Shown: piece after piece, positions 43,960 to 52,900 of the stretch
How positions within the stretch are numbered: the first letter of the stretch is position 1
How the letters are laid out: each line of letters begins with the position of its first letter
From: Micromonosporaceae bacterium
GTDB taxonomy: Bacteria > Actinomycetota > Actinomycetes > Mycobacteriales > Micromonosporaceae
Direction of reading: 5' to 3'
Assembly: GCA_003543035.1 (NCBI GenBank)
Contig: DPJL01000397.1
Span: 57,824-121,823 of the forward strand
Length of the DNA: 64,000 bases
Made by a program: the position numbers and the translations under genes
Notes under the pieces: model-generated
Seen by the model: only the letters and a program-made list of their open reading frames with translations
Databases searched by the model: none
What the model was told of the DNA's origin: nothing

Positions 43960-44700
43960 CTATTCGACCTGCCCCGCTCCGGTTCCGCCTGCATATTTCG
44001 TGAATTGCCCCCGCCATGCTGGGGAGGTCGACACCAGGTCGACCAGCCGCAACTCCCCGAGCCTTTCGAGTAGCGCCAGCATCCTTGGCTCCAGATCGAT
44101 TGCGGCGATCACGGCACGGCAGTACGCGATGTGCGCGGATTCGAGGTCAGCTGGCCCGGAGCCAAGATGGGCCTCGAGCAGGCGGGTGCAGAGGCCGATC
44201 GCGACCGCGCTGGTGGCCTCCGGCAGTGCCGCGGCGTCCAGGTCGGGCAGCTCGGGGGTGAGGCTTTGGTGATGGACCCCGGTGTGGCGGATGATCGCGA
44301 AGAACCCAACCCACCATGCCGACGCCGCCGACAAGGCTTTGATCGCGTCGACGATCGTTTGACCCATGGGCAAGCCTTCGGTGAAGAGCTCTGAGATCGC
44401 GTCAGCGCTGGCTGCCAGAGGATTGGCGTCAACCGGTCCGGGCTTGCCATGCGTGGCGGGCAGTCCGACCCAGGCCGTCAACCCGGCTGCGTCGATCAGC
44501 TCTTGGGCGGGTGCGCCGACAGCCTCGCCAGCCGCAGCAAGATCGTGTGAGTTAAAGCCTGCGACGTCGAAGGCAGCCGCATCCGTGAGCTCGGTCCACT
44601 CTTGCAGGCTCAGGTGAACCCTCTGGATATGCAGGCCATCGGCAAGGACCATCCACAGGTCCTCGATCGCCGTGGCCCCCTCGATCTGGCGGATACTCAA
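43960..44700 (-). CDS. Hypothetical protein opening the modification operon
   Basis: About 246 residues if started at TTG 44700, which has GAGAGG upstream; the open frame extends to 44823, but that part crosses the operator palindrome. The sequence is helix-rich, without membrane segments or known motifs (VHLSLQEWTELTD near the N-terminus, SAWWVGFFAIIRHTGVHH mid-protein). It is the first gene behind the palindrome at 44794-44828 and is two bases from the kinase-like gene. I do not recognise the family. Confidence 0.6.
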   Translation of the reverse strand: MSIRQIEGATAIEDLWMVLADGLHIQRVHLSLQEWTELTDAAAFDVAGFNSHDLAAAGEAVGAPAQELIDAAGLTAWVGLPATHGKPGPVDANPLAASADAISELFTEGLPMGQTIVDAIKALSAASAWWVGFFAIIRHTGVHHQSLTPELPDLDAAALPEATSAVAIGLCTRLLEAHLGSGPADLESAHIAYCRAVIAAIDLEPRMLALLERLGELRLVDLVSTSPAWRGQFTKYAGGTGAGQVE

Positions 44701-44793
44701 CGTGACATCCTCTCGGGTTGTTGGGTCTTCCTCCGCAGGAAGCGTCACTGGTGGTGTTGTCAGCGTGGCGGACAGCTGACCCGGCGTGTAGCT

Positions 44794-44828
44794 GTGGCAT
44801 GTGGACAATCGACTTGTCCACATGCCAC
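44794..44828. promoter_or_regulatory. Perfect 15-bp palindrome, operator of the peptide cluster
   Basis: GTGGCATGTGGACAA (44794-44808) and TTGTCCACATGCCAC (44814-44828) are exact complements around TCGAC. It lies in the divergent gap between the leftward operon (start 44700) and the XRE regulator gene (start 44974). The inner core ATGTGGACA-N7-TGTCCACAT recurs at 50222-50248 in front of the S9 peptidase and permease genes. It is a strong candidate binding site for one of the two XRE regulators. Confidence 0.7.
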
Positions 44829-44973
44829 GACCGTGGATCGAAACTGATTGAGGTCGGCGATCACAGCCTGTACCGTCATCCGCACCCGATGTCGTGGCGA
44901 TTGACTATGGGCGCCCGATCCGTCGAGAGCGGCTACGCCGTTACGAATGTCAACATGGAGGGGGTTGACATCT

Positions 44974-46188
44974 GTGGCGCAAAAACCGAGAGACTTGACC
45001 CCCGAGCGGTCGCCGCAACACCAACTTGGTGCCGAGCTGCGCAGGTGGCGCGAGCTGAGAGGGCTGTCGCAGGCCAGCTTGGCGAAAATGCTTCACGTCA
45101 GTTCCGCCTTGATAGCAAAGATCGAAGTGGCTGACCGGCGAATGCCCCGCGGTATGTCCGCTGAGCTTGATCGTCATTTGGCTACAGGCGGAGGTATTCA
45201 CCGGCTTGAACAGACGTTTGCCGGCGTCATTCCGACGAGGGATGACGCGCTGGACGCGCTGCGACAGCGGGTCGAGGAAGGCCTGAACGGAGCGGGGATC
45301 ACCCAGTTTTCCCTGGACGACTGGGAGCAGGTCATTCTGGCCCATGGCCGTGCCACTCGGCATCGTGTGCCGTCACTTCTCGTCGAAGACATCTCGGCAG
45401 ATGTCGACGACTTGGTGCGCCTGCTCACGGCCAGCAATCATTCGGCGAGTAATCAGCTCAGGCTGACCAGCATCATTGGCAAGGCCGCGGGATTGGTCAG
45501 CCTGAGCTTGCTCAAGGTCAACAATCGGCGGGGCTCGGTTCGGTGGGTGCGAACAGCCTGGAGCGCCGCACGGGAAGCCGGCGACAACGGCTTGGCCGCA
45601 TGGGTGCGAGCCCAGGAGGCACATAATGCGTTCTACTCTGGGGATTTGCCTGATGCGGTTGAGAAGGCCCGGCATGCGCAGGAGCTTGCTGGCGGGACCA
45701 TGTGCGTTGGATTCGTGCTGGCGGCAGCACTCGAGGGCCGGGCACTGGCAAGCCAGGGACGCCACGACGAGACCCACATTGCCCTCGCGACGGCCGAGAA
45801 TGGCTTTGCAGAACTGTCCACCAGCGACTTGACGCGGTCGGCGCTTGGCTATGACGAGGCGCAGCTCAGATTCCACCAAGGCAACGCCTACACCCATCTA
45901 GGCCTGACTGATCTCGCCTGGCAAGCACAGAAGCGTGCACTAGATCTTTACCCGGAAAACGACTATCTCGACCGCGCGCTGGTGCACCTCGACCGTGCAC
46001 AATGCCTGGTTCACCAGAGGGAACCAGATGCCGCCATGGCTGTGGCCGAGGCAGGGATAACTGGACTGCGTCACGATCAGCGGCAGGGCTTGGTAACGGT
46101 GCGGGCGCTGGAAGTTCTCAGTACGATGCCGACGGAGTGGCGAACCCGTCCGGCCGCGCGCTCTGTTCAGGACCTGCTCAGCGAGTGA
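44974..46188 (+). CDS. XRE-family regulator with TPR-like C-terminus
   Basis: 404 residues from GTG 44974, placed by GGAGGGGG nine bases upstream; ATG 44947 would add nine residues. An HTH_XRE domain lies near the N-terminus (LGAELRRWRELRGLSQASLA, SSALIAKIE). The remaining 300 residues are helical repeats of TPR type, as in actinobacterial regulators that sense peptides or small signals. It faces away from the modification operon across the perfect palindrome, so it is the likely regulator of that operon and of itself. Confidence 0.83.
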   Translation: MAQKPRDLTPERSPQHQLGAELRRWRELRGLSQASLAKMLHVSSALIAKIEVADRRMPRGMSAELDRHLATGGGIHRLEQTFAGVIPTRDDALDALRQRVEEGLNGAGITQFSLDDWEQVILAHGRATRHRVPSLLVEDISADVDDLVRLLTASNHSASNQLRLTSIIGKAAGLVSLSLLKVNNRRGSVRWVRTAWSAAREAGDNGLAAWVRAQEAHNAFYSGDLPDAVEKARHAQELAGGTMCVGFVLAAALEGRALASQGRHDETHIALATAENGFAELSTSDLTRSALGYDEAQLRFHQGNAYTHLGLTDLAWQAQKRALDLYPENDYLDRALVHLDRAQCLVHQREPDAAMAVAEAGITGLRHDQRQGLVTVRALEVLSTMPTEWRTRPAARSVQDLLSE

Positions 46189-46204
46189 ATTGGGAAGGGG
46201 TCTC

Positions 46205-46666
46205 GTGGTAAGCATTGCCTCCGCCGTGCCAGACGATGCCGAGATGATTGTTGATCTGCTGGATGAGATGGATGAGTTCTACGGAGACGAGCCGACGGAA
46301 ACCCGCGATGAACGACTTGCTCAAGTGCGTGCTTACGTATTTGAGTCACTGTCCCCGCTGACGGTGATCGTGGCCCGCGCCGACGACGGCCCGGTGGTCG
46401 GATTGGCTTCGTGCTCGTTGCTCTGGCCCGCAGCGCGAACCTCCCGGTCGCTCTACCTCAAGGAGCTCTACGTCCTGCGCCATTGGCGAGGTAAAGGCGT
46501 CGGAAAACAGCTCATGACGGCAGTCGAAGGTATCGCCGAAGACCTCGGTTGCAGCAGAGTCGAATTCACCACGGACACAGCCAACGAGGAGGCGCAGGCC
46601 TTCTACGGCTCACTCGGGTACACCGTAAACAACGGAAAACTTTTCTACCGGCGGGCATTAGACTAG
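46205..46666 (+). CDS. GNAT acetyltransferase
   Basis: 153 residues from GTG 46205 (GGGAAGGGG upstream), 16 bases after the regulator. Motif A is LYVLRHWRGKGVGKQLM, the CoA-binding R/Q-x-x-G-x-G/A; motif B ends in AQAFYGSLGYTVNN. It should acetylate an amine. Position directly after the XRE gene suggests co-transcription and perhaps modification or inactivation of the cluster's product. Confidence 0.82.
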   Translation: MVSIASAVPDDAEMIVDLLDEMDEFYGDEPTETRDERLAQVRAYVFESLSPLTVIVARADDGPVVGLASCSLLWPAARTSRSLYLKELYVLRHWRGKGVGKQLMTAVEGIAEDLGCSRVEFTTDTANEEAQAFYGSLGYTVNNGKLFYRRALD

Positions 46667-46683
46667 ATACCGCACGTTTCACA

Positions 46684-46767
46684 CCCGGGCAGCGCAGTCG
46701 GCAATTCTGCGACGTGAGAAATCTACGAGTGGGGCTTCGCTGATACCTGGCTCCAGCGCTGCCCGGG
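46684..46767. repeat. 12-bp inverted repeat in a 400-base gap
   Basis: CCCGGGCAGCGC (46684-46695) and GCGCTGCCCGGG (46756-46767) are exact complements with a 60-base loop, starting 18 bases after the GNAT stop. It could be a terminator arm pair, a transcribed hairpin or an operator. The rest of the gap 46667-47065 shows no convincing gene. Confidence 0.45.
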
Positions 46768-47065
46768 AAGGGTGAGCCGGGGTGAAGCATTACGCAGACG
46801 CCACCAACCCGTAGCGCAGGCCGGCTGTGCGGCCGGCACATTAGACCCCAAAGAGCATCTGTGCCCGCCGTTCTAACTGGATGAATTGCGCGGCCCCGCA
46901 ATGGGCCGGCATCGACTGACTTGCACTCGCACCTTGGGCAACGGATGCTGTCATCAGAAGGCAGGTCCAGATTGGAATTCGCGGGACACCGCCGCCGCAG
47001 CGCAGAACCACGGTCTAAGCGGTCGGTCTGTCGAGCGGGGTTGCAGGCGGAGGGGCGGGTGAACT

Positions 47066-48337
47066 GTGGGCCAGACTCCACGCGAGATTCAGCCAGCGGG
47101 TTCGCCTCTGCTTTATTTCGGTGCCGAGGTCCGGCGGCTTCGACTGCAACGCGGATGGTCGGCTGGAGAACTTGGTTCCGCTGTGTTGACCAGCATGGAC
47201 TTGGTTCGCCGTATCGAACTGGGAGAACGCTATCCCACCCAACAGTTCGTTGATCGCTGCGACGAGGTGTTCGACCGTGGCGGCTTCCTACGCAGAATGT
47301 GGCCGCTCCTGGAGCGTGAACGCCGGCTTCGGCTTGTCCGCGAGACGGCGAACGACGGTGCGGCGTACAACAGCCGGCTTGCCGACCGGCCTGTCCTTGA
47401 CTGGCTGCTTGAAACGCAGCCAGAGTCGCGAAGTCGACCCACCCCTTCGGCCCCGGACGTAGCTGATTTCGGCAAACAGTTGCAGCACATCCGCCAACTC
47501 GATCACCAGCACGGTGCCGGTGCGGCCTATCCGCAGGTCGTTGGATTCATGGACCGTCATCTTGCTCAGCTGGTGAGCTGTTCGCCGAGAACTGCGATTG
47601 GATCACTAGAGCTCGCCGGCTACAGCGCGGTCGATGTCGGGGCAGACGGGGCGGCCCAGCTGCACTACGTGAACGCTCTGGAAGTTGCCACACGCAGCGG
47701 TGATCACTTGTACGCCGGCTATTTGACGGGCGTCAGCCTGGCCCATCTGGCCCTTCATTGCGGTGATCCGCGGCAGGCACAGCGACTGGCGCAGGCCGCA
47801 ATGCGGGGCACCGAGCGGAACGCCACCCCGGCCTTGAGATCCGCGTTCCACGCTGTTCTCGCGCGGACTTACGCACGGCAAGGCGACCGGGCGGAAACGA
47901 TCGATCACCTGCAGCTGGCGGAGCGCGAGGCAACCCGCAGCAGGCCCCTCGACGAGCCGGAGATTATTTCCTACTTCGGGTCAGCTGATCTTGCCGACGA
48001 GCGTGCGCACTGCTTCTTCGACCTGGGACTAGAGGCTGACGCTCAGCGGGAAGCACGCGACGCGATAGGGCAGGTGAGCCCATCGAGAGTGCGGCGCCTG
48101 GCGATCGACTATTCGCTGCTGGCCGCATCGCTGGCCCGCTCGGGCGCCGTCGAAGAAGCATGCGCTATGGGACGCGCGGCAGTCGACCACGCAGCCGCGA
48201 CGCGGTCGTTTCGGAGCACCCACCGCATCATGCTGATGCTCGCCGAGCTACACGCTTTCGCAGACCACGGACCTGTTCGAGATCTCGTGGACTATGTCCA
48301 GGCCAGTCTGCCCGCGGTGCCCATAATTCTTCGATGA
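47066..48337 (+). CDS. Second XRE-family regulator with TPR-like C-terminus
   Basis: 423 residues from GTG 47066. The N-terminal HTH (GAEVRRLRLQRGWSAGELG, TSMDLVRRIELGERYP) is followed by FDRGGFLRRMWPL, typical of the helix-turn-helix regulators with a following DUF5753- or TPR-like region in actinomycetes. The C-terminal 300 residues are helical repeats. It is convergent with the S9 peptidase gene. With the first regulator it brackets the GNAT gene; which of the two binds the shared palindrome cannot be told from sequence. Confidence 0.82.
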   Translation: MGQTPREIQPAGSPLLYFGAEVRRLRLQRGWSAGELGSAVLTSMDLVRRIELGERYPTQQFVDRCDEVFDRGGFLRRMWPLLERERRLRLVRETANDGAAYNSRLADRPVLDWLLETQPESRSRPTPSAPDVADFGKQLQHIRQLDHQHGAGAAYPQVVGFMDRHLAQLVSCSPRTAIGSLELAGYSAVDVGADGAAQLHYVNALEVATRSGDHLYAGYLTGVSLAHLALHCGDPRQAQRLAQAAMRGTERNATPALRSAFHAVLARTYARQGDRAETIDHLQLAEREATRSRPLDEPEIISYFGSADLADERAHCFFDLGLEADAQREARDAIGQVSPSRVRRLAIDYSLLAASLARSGAVEEACAMGRAAVDHAAATRSFRSTHRIMLMLAELHAFADHGPVRDLVDYVQASLPAVPIILR

Positions 48338-48339
48338 CG

Positions 48340-50100
48340 TCAGCGAACGATGACCGACCGGAATGCGGCAATCTCGAATTCCAGGGACTGCGCAAGGGCG
48401 TAGCCCGACAGGTAGTGATCCGCGCCCTGAATCTCGAGATAGTCGATCTCTTTGCCCATCTCATTTAGGGCGTGTGCAAGCCTGCGCGTGTCAGAGACCG
48501 GAGCAACCGTGTCCTTGACGCCGTGAATGATCGCGATTGGACGGCAAATGGTCCTGGGGTCGACGTCGGCGTTGGGATGCGCAAGGGCTGCTGCGTGTGG
48601 TCGTTGAAAACGTGGAGCGGACCGCTGCCACGCCACAGGATTGACGACTGGGGAGCGGGCAACGGCCAGACCAAACGGGCTGTCGGGTCGACTCGCCGAC
48701 CGTAGAGCGGTGTATCCGCCTGCACTAGCACCAAAGATGATCAGCGCGTCTGCTTGTGCCAGCCCTATGTCGACGAGATGGCGGGCGGCGGCGTGACAGT
48801 CGTCGACGTCGGCGATGCCCCAATTGCCGTTGAGCGCCTGCCGAAATTCGCGACCGTATCCGGTGCTGCCGCGATAGTCGACGTCGGCAACGGCGAAGCC
48901 TCGGCTGGTGAAGTATTGGACCTCCCAGTCGAGGCGAACGTCGGCTTGATAGGTGGGACCGGCGTGCGCTCGGACTACGGTCGGTGCCGCCACGTTGGAG
49001 CCAACGCCTGCTGGGCGATAGTGAAATATGTGGATCGGTGCTTCCGGCAGCTTCATGACGATATGTTCCGGCACCGAGATCTGCACGCTCGCGTTCGCTG
49101 TGCTGCCGCTGACCACCTGCACGTCGTGGGGATGGTCCATGGATATCAGCGCCACCTGTTGGGCCGTTGTCGGTGATGACCCGATCATGGCGATGCTGCT
49201 CCCGATGGCGGCCAGGTAGGGCTTGATGGAGGTGTATGGCAATGGGACGTCGCTGATGTGCTGCCCTGGCGCCACGGTGACCAGGCGGTGAAGGGGGCCG
49301 TTTTGGGTGATCATCGCTATGCGGCCGTTGGGAAGGAAGGTGTAACTGGAGTATCCGAGTTCCCAGGGTGCGGCTGCGCAGTCTGCCTCGATCGGTGCGA
49401 CTGCTCGAGTTCCGTTGCGCGCGTCCCACTGGCACAGGTTCCACCAGCCGGTTTCGTCGGACATGAAATAGAGCTGCCCGCCAGGACCCCACTGGGGCTG
49501 AGTCACTGACACCGAAGGCCCGCCCGCAACACGCAGAGGTTTACTCAGAGACTTGCCGTCGAAAGACGCCACGAATAGTTGCGAGCTGTCCCAGGGCATG
49601 GTGTCTTCAGCCCATTGGATCCAAGCCAGATGCCCGGCATGAAAGCGGGGTGAGGCGAGGAAGGCAGCATGATGCAGGTCGTGTACCCGCTCGGTTGCGA
49701 TGTCGACAGCGACAAGGTGATCACCGGCAGGGGTTTCACGGACAGATAACAGCAGGCCATCACCGATGGACAGGTCGCCGTAGTCGCCGTCGGCCAGCAA
49801 TGCGTGGGCCGCGCCGGCCTGCCACACGTTGCCTTCGGGCGGGCTGCTCAGCCAGATACGACCTCCGCCGACCGCAAAGGATCCACCGCCGTAGGCGTGT
49901 ACGGAATTGCCGACGGCGAACGGCAATGCCTCGGCCACCTGCCCAGCGGTCCAGTTGACGATTGCCGGTTCCGCTAAGTCGCCACCTGAGGCAATCCAGT
50001 ACAGCTTGCCGTCGCCGGCGCTGAGGCCATCGAAGCCGACCGACCGACGGGCAGCCTCGATGGCCGAGCGGTCTGGAACCGGCGACGTGCGGATGCCCAT
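48340..50100 (-). CDS. S9 family prolyl-oligopeptidase-like peptidase
   Basis: 586 residues from ATG 50100 (GGTGAG seven bases upstream); GTG 50112 is an alternative. The N-terminal 340 residues form a beta-propeller-type domain. The C-terminal alpha/beta hydrolase has nucleophile Ser in FGASAGGYTA, Asp in GVKDTVAP and His in QGADHYLSG. S9 enzymes cleave short peptides, often after Pro or Ala. The operator at 50222-50248 upstream matches that of the modification operon, so it probably trims the cluster's peptide or removes it. Confidence 0.87.
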   Translation of the reverse strand: MGIRTSPVPDRSAIEAARRSVGFDGLSAGDGKLYWIASGGDLAEPAIVNWTAGQVAEALPFAVGNSVHAYGGGSFAVGGGRIWLSSPPEGNVWQAGAAHALLADGDYGDLSIGDGLLLSVRETPAGDHLVAVDIATERVHDLHHAAFLASPRFHAGHLAWIQWAEDTMPWDSSQLFVASFDGKSLSKPLRVAGGPSVSVTQPQWGPGGQLYFMSDETGWWNLCQWDARNGTRAVAPIEADCAAAPWELGYSSYTFLPNGRIAMITQNGPLHRLVTVAPGQHISDVPLPYTSIKPYLAAIGSSIAMIGSSPTTAQQVALISMDHPHDVQVVSGSTANASVQISVPEHIVMKLPEAPIHIFHYRPAGVGSNVAAPTVVRAHAGPTYQADVRLDWEVQYFTSRGFAVADVDYRGSTGYGREFRQALNGNWGIADVDDCHAAARHLVDIGLAQADALIIFGASAGGYTALRSASRPDSPFGLAVARSPVVNPVAWQRSAPRFQRPHAAALAHPNADVDPRTICRPIAIIHGVKDTVAPVSDTRRLAHALNEMGKEIDYLEIQGADHYLSGYALAQSLEFEIAAFRSVIVR

Positions 50101-50221
50101 TGGTTGACTCACCTTTCTTCGCGCGTTGCCAGTCGTGTCCGTGCTGCGCATGTTCGATCGTCTCAGAGCGACTGGGCGGGTGCCCAGTCTGACCGTCGGT
50201 GATCGGTCGCCGGGACCGGTT

Positions 50222-50248
50222 GATGTGGACAAATGAGCTGTCCGCATC
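50222..50248. promoter_or_regulatory. Second copy of the ATGTGGACA-N7-TGTCC operator
   Basis: GATGTGGACA (50222-50231) and TGTCCGCATC (50239-50248) pair with one mismatch around seven bases. Core and spacing equal those of 44799-44823. It lies 122 bases upstream of the peptidase start and 212 bases upstream of the permease start, in the divergent gap between the two. Confidence 0.62.
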
Positions 50249-50459
50249 GCAGGTATCGACTTTCACCTTCGGCCACGGCGCAATGGATAGAGGCCTGTGC
50301 CGCTGTCAGAGAGGTGCTCGGCGGCGGTGCGGGTAGCGCGGCTCGGGCGGACGAACGGCACCGCCCGAGCATGCCGGGCCGCACCAGATGACGGCGGCCC
50401 GCCACACCCCCACGACGGCACATTGGCCACCCGTAACAACGAATCTTTAAGGACGACAT

Positions 50460-51863
50460 ATGAGTACCGCCACCATGCAATCTGCTGGCAGGCAGTCAGC
50501 GCTCAAGAGGGAGATCGGCCTAGGCGGCCTGGTCCAATACGGATTGATCTTCATGGTGCCGATCGCGCCGTTCGCCATCTTCGGTCTGGTTTACTCGGTG
50601 TCCGGCGGCATGCCGGTGCTTGCGTACCTAGGCGGGCTGCTGGCGCTGCTGTTCACCGCTGCCTCCTATGGCCAGATGGTGAAGGCCTTTCCGGTGGCCG
50701 GCAGCGTATACAGCTATGCAGGGCGAAGCCTGGGCGCGCCGGCCGGGTTTTTGACTGGCTGGACGATCCTGCTTGATTACATCCTGGTTCCGTCGCTGCT
50801 TTACCTGGTCGCCGGCATCGCGATGCACGCTCTGCTGCCTGCGGTACCGATCTGGGCCTGGATCCTCGCCTTTATCGTGTTCAACACGGTGATCAATCTG
50901 TTGGGAATCAGGCTCACATTTGGCGTCATCCGGATCATGATTGCTGCCGAGATGCTGGTATTGCTCACGTTCCTTTCCGTGGGTGTCTGGGCGCTTTGGA
51001 ACGGCAAGGGCCGGGGTTTCAGTCTCGCCCCGCTCTTTACCGGGGAGACCTTCTCGTGGCCGATCGTTGGTGCTGCGGTGTCGCTTGCCGTGCTGTCGTT
51101 CCTCGGGTTCGACGCGATTCCCATGCTGGTCGAAGAAGCCAAAGGCGGCGCGGCAGCCGTCGGCAAGGCGCTGAAGATCGCTCTGGTGCTGGCCGGTCTG
51201 CTATTCATCGCACAGGTGTGGGTCGCTGGTTTGCTGGTTCCGGACCCGCAGGGTGTGATCGCGTCCGGTGACCCGGGCGGTACCGCCTTCTACGATGCTG
51301 CGGCGGTGGCCGGTGGTGACTGGCTGTACAAACTGGCCTCTGGTGCGACGGCGATTGCCTGGGGTCTTGCGGATACCCTCGTCGCCCAGGTCGCCGTGGC
51401 GAGGCTGCTGTATGCGATGTCTCGTGATCGTCAGCTGCCGGCATTCCTGTCGCGGGTTTCGGTCAAGCGTGCGGTCCCAGCCAATGCCACCGTCTTCGTC
51501 GCGATGTTCTCCGCAGGAGTGTCTCTGTGGATGGGCTGGCAAACCAACGGCATCCTTCTCCTGTCATCGATGATCAATATGGGGGCGATGATCGCGTTCA
51601 TCGTTTTGCATATCTCGGTGATCGCACACTTTGTGTTCCGTAAACGCTCTGCCAACCTGTGGTCGCATCTGCTGGTGCCGTTGGCTGGGACCGCAGTTCT
51701 GGTCTACGTGGTGATCAACGCTCGGGTTCTGGCGCAGGTCGTCGGATTCGTATGGGTCGGTATCGGACTGCTGGTATTGGCTGGCCTTTACCTGGCGGGG
51801 CGCCGGCCGACCATCCAGTCGCTGCCGATGGCAACGGCGGCGACCGCTGGGAACCGGGCATGA
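50460..51863 (+). CDS. APC-family amino acid permease
   Basis: 467 residues from ATG 50460. About twelve membrane segments; the first carries the APC signature (LGGLVQYGLIFMVPIAPFAI), and AFPVAGSVYSYAGRSLGAPAGFLTGW is typical of the APC superfamily. SFLGFDAIPMLVEEAKG is the conserved loop after helix 6. It should import or export an amino acid or amine. It is coupled to the acetamidase gene by an ATGA overlap and may take up peptide-derived products. Confidence 0.87.
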   Translation: MSTATMQSAGRQSALKREIGLGGLVQYGLIFMVPIAPFAIFGLVYSVSGGMPVLAYLGGLLALLFTAASYGQMVKAFPVAGSVYSYAGRSLGAPAGFLTGWTILLDYILVPSLLYLVAGIAMHALLPAVPIWAWILAFIVFNTVINLLGIRLTFGVIRIMIAAEMLVLLTFLSVGVWALWNGKGRGFSLAPLFTGETFSWPIVGAAVSLAVLSFLGFDAIPMLVEEAKGGAAAVGKALKIALVLAGLLFIAQVWVAGLLVPDPQGVIASGDPGGTAFYDAAAVAGGDWLYKLASGATAIAWGLADTLVAQVAVARLLYAMSRDRQLPAFLSRVSVKRAVPANATVFVAMFSAGVSLWMGWQTNGILLLSSMINMGAMIAFIVLHISVIAHFVFRKRSANLWSHLLVPLAGTAVLVYVVINARVLAQVVGFVWVGIGLLVLAGLYLAGRRPTIQSLPMATAATAGNRA

Positions 51864-52852
51864 CAGCGGACTCGAGGTCAGGGTTCGGCTATACCTTCGG
51901 CGGGCTCCAAGCCGCGGCTGTGATCGATTCGGGGGATGTGCTGACGGTAGATACCGAGGACTGCTTCGGCGGTGCTGTCACTGGCCCCAGCACATTGCCA
52001 TCCCAGGTGTGCGACTTGTCGCGGGTTAACCCGGTCACCGGCCCGTTCTACGTCCGCGACGCCGAGCCGGGCGACACCCTTGCCATCCATTTCCTGTCGA
52101 TCCGGCCAAGCCGCGACTGGGCGGTCTCGGCGACCTTTCCGCATTTTGGCGCCCTGACGGCGAGCCACGACACACCCATGCTGCATCAGGCACTTGAGGA
52201 ACGGGTGTGGCGCTATGATCTGGACCTCGACGCTAACACCGCCCGGTTTAGCGCTACCAAGTCCGCGCACACAGCAGCACTACCGATAACTCCTATGCAC
52301 GGCACAGTCGGGGTCGCCCCGGCCGGTGGAGTGGTGCTGTCGACACTGACCAGCGGGTCTCATGGCGGCAACCTCGACACCAACATCATCACGGCTGGCA
52401 CGACGGTCTACTTCGGAATGAACGTTGCGGGCGGCATGTTTGCGCTGGGCGACGGGCATGCGCTGCAAGGCGACGGAGAGCTGTGCGGAGTCGCAGTCGA
52501 GTGCGCCATGACCACTACCTTGGCGATCGAGGTCATCAAAGGCGCGGCCACGCCCTGGCCGCGGGCCGAAACCGACACCGAGCTGATCAGCATCGGACCG
52601 GGCCGGCCGCTAGACGACGCGGCACGCAATGCCGGTGTGGACATGGTGCGGTGGCTGCAATTGCTGTCGGGAATGGATGAGCTCGACTCGATGCAGTTGT
52701 TCTCGCAGATCGTGACGCTGACGGTGGGGAACATGTGTGACCCGGCCTACACGGTTAACGCCCGGGTACCCAAACGCCTGCTGCCGTTCGATACCACAGC
52801 CGTCTACGGCGGCGCACATCAAAGGTTGCGTGGCAAGCCGCACCAGACGTGA
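51860..52852 (+). CDS. Acetamidase/formamidase family protein
   Basis: 330 residues from ATG 51860 inside the permease stop. Conserved segments of the family are visible: GPFYVRDAEPGDTLAIHFL, PMHGTVGVAP, SGSHGGNLDTNII and GDGHALQGDGELCGVAVEC. These enzymes release ammonia from formamide, acetamide or similar amides. Coupling to the permease suggests uptake and breakdown of an amide substrate. The gene looks complete. Confidence 0.87.
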   Translation: MTADSRSGFGYTFGGLQAAAVIDSGDVLTVDTEDCFGGAVTGPSTLPSQVCDLSRVNPVTGPFYVRDAEPGDTLAIHFLSIRPSRDWAVSATFPHFGALTASHDTPMLHQALEERVWRYDLDLDANTARFSATKSAHTAALPITPMHGTVGVAPAGGVVLSTLTSGSHGGNLDTNIITAGTTVYFGMNVAGGMFALGDGHALQGDGELCGVAVECAMTTTLAIEVIKGAATPWPRAETDTELISIGPGRPLDDAARNAGVDMVRWLQLLSGMDELDSMQLFSQIVTLTVGNMCDPAYTVNARVPKRLLPFDTTAVYGGAHQRLRGKPHQT

Positions 52853-52900
52853 AACACGCCGCCCGGTGTAACTCGTGGCGGAGAAATCGAGGAGACGAAG

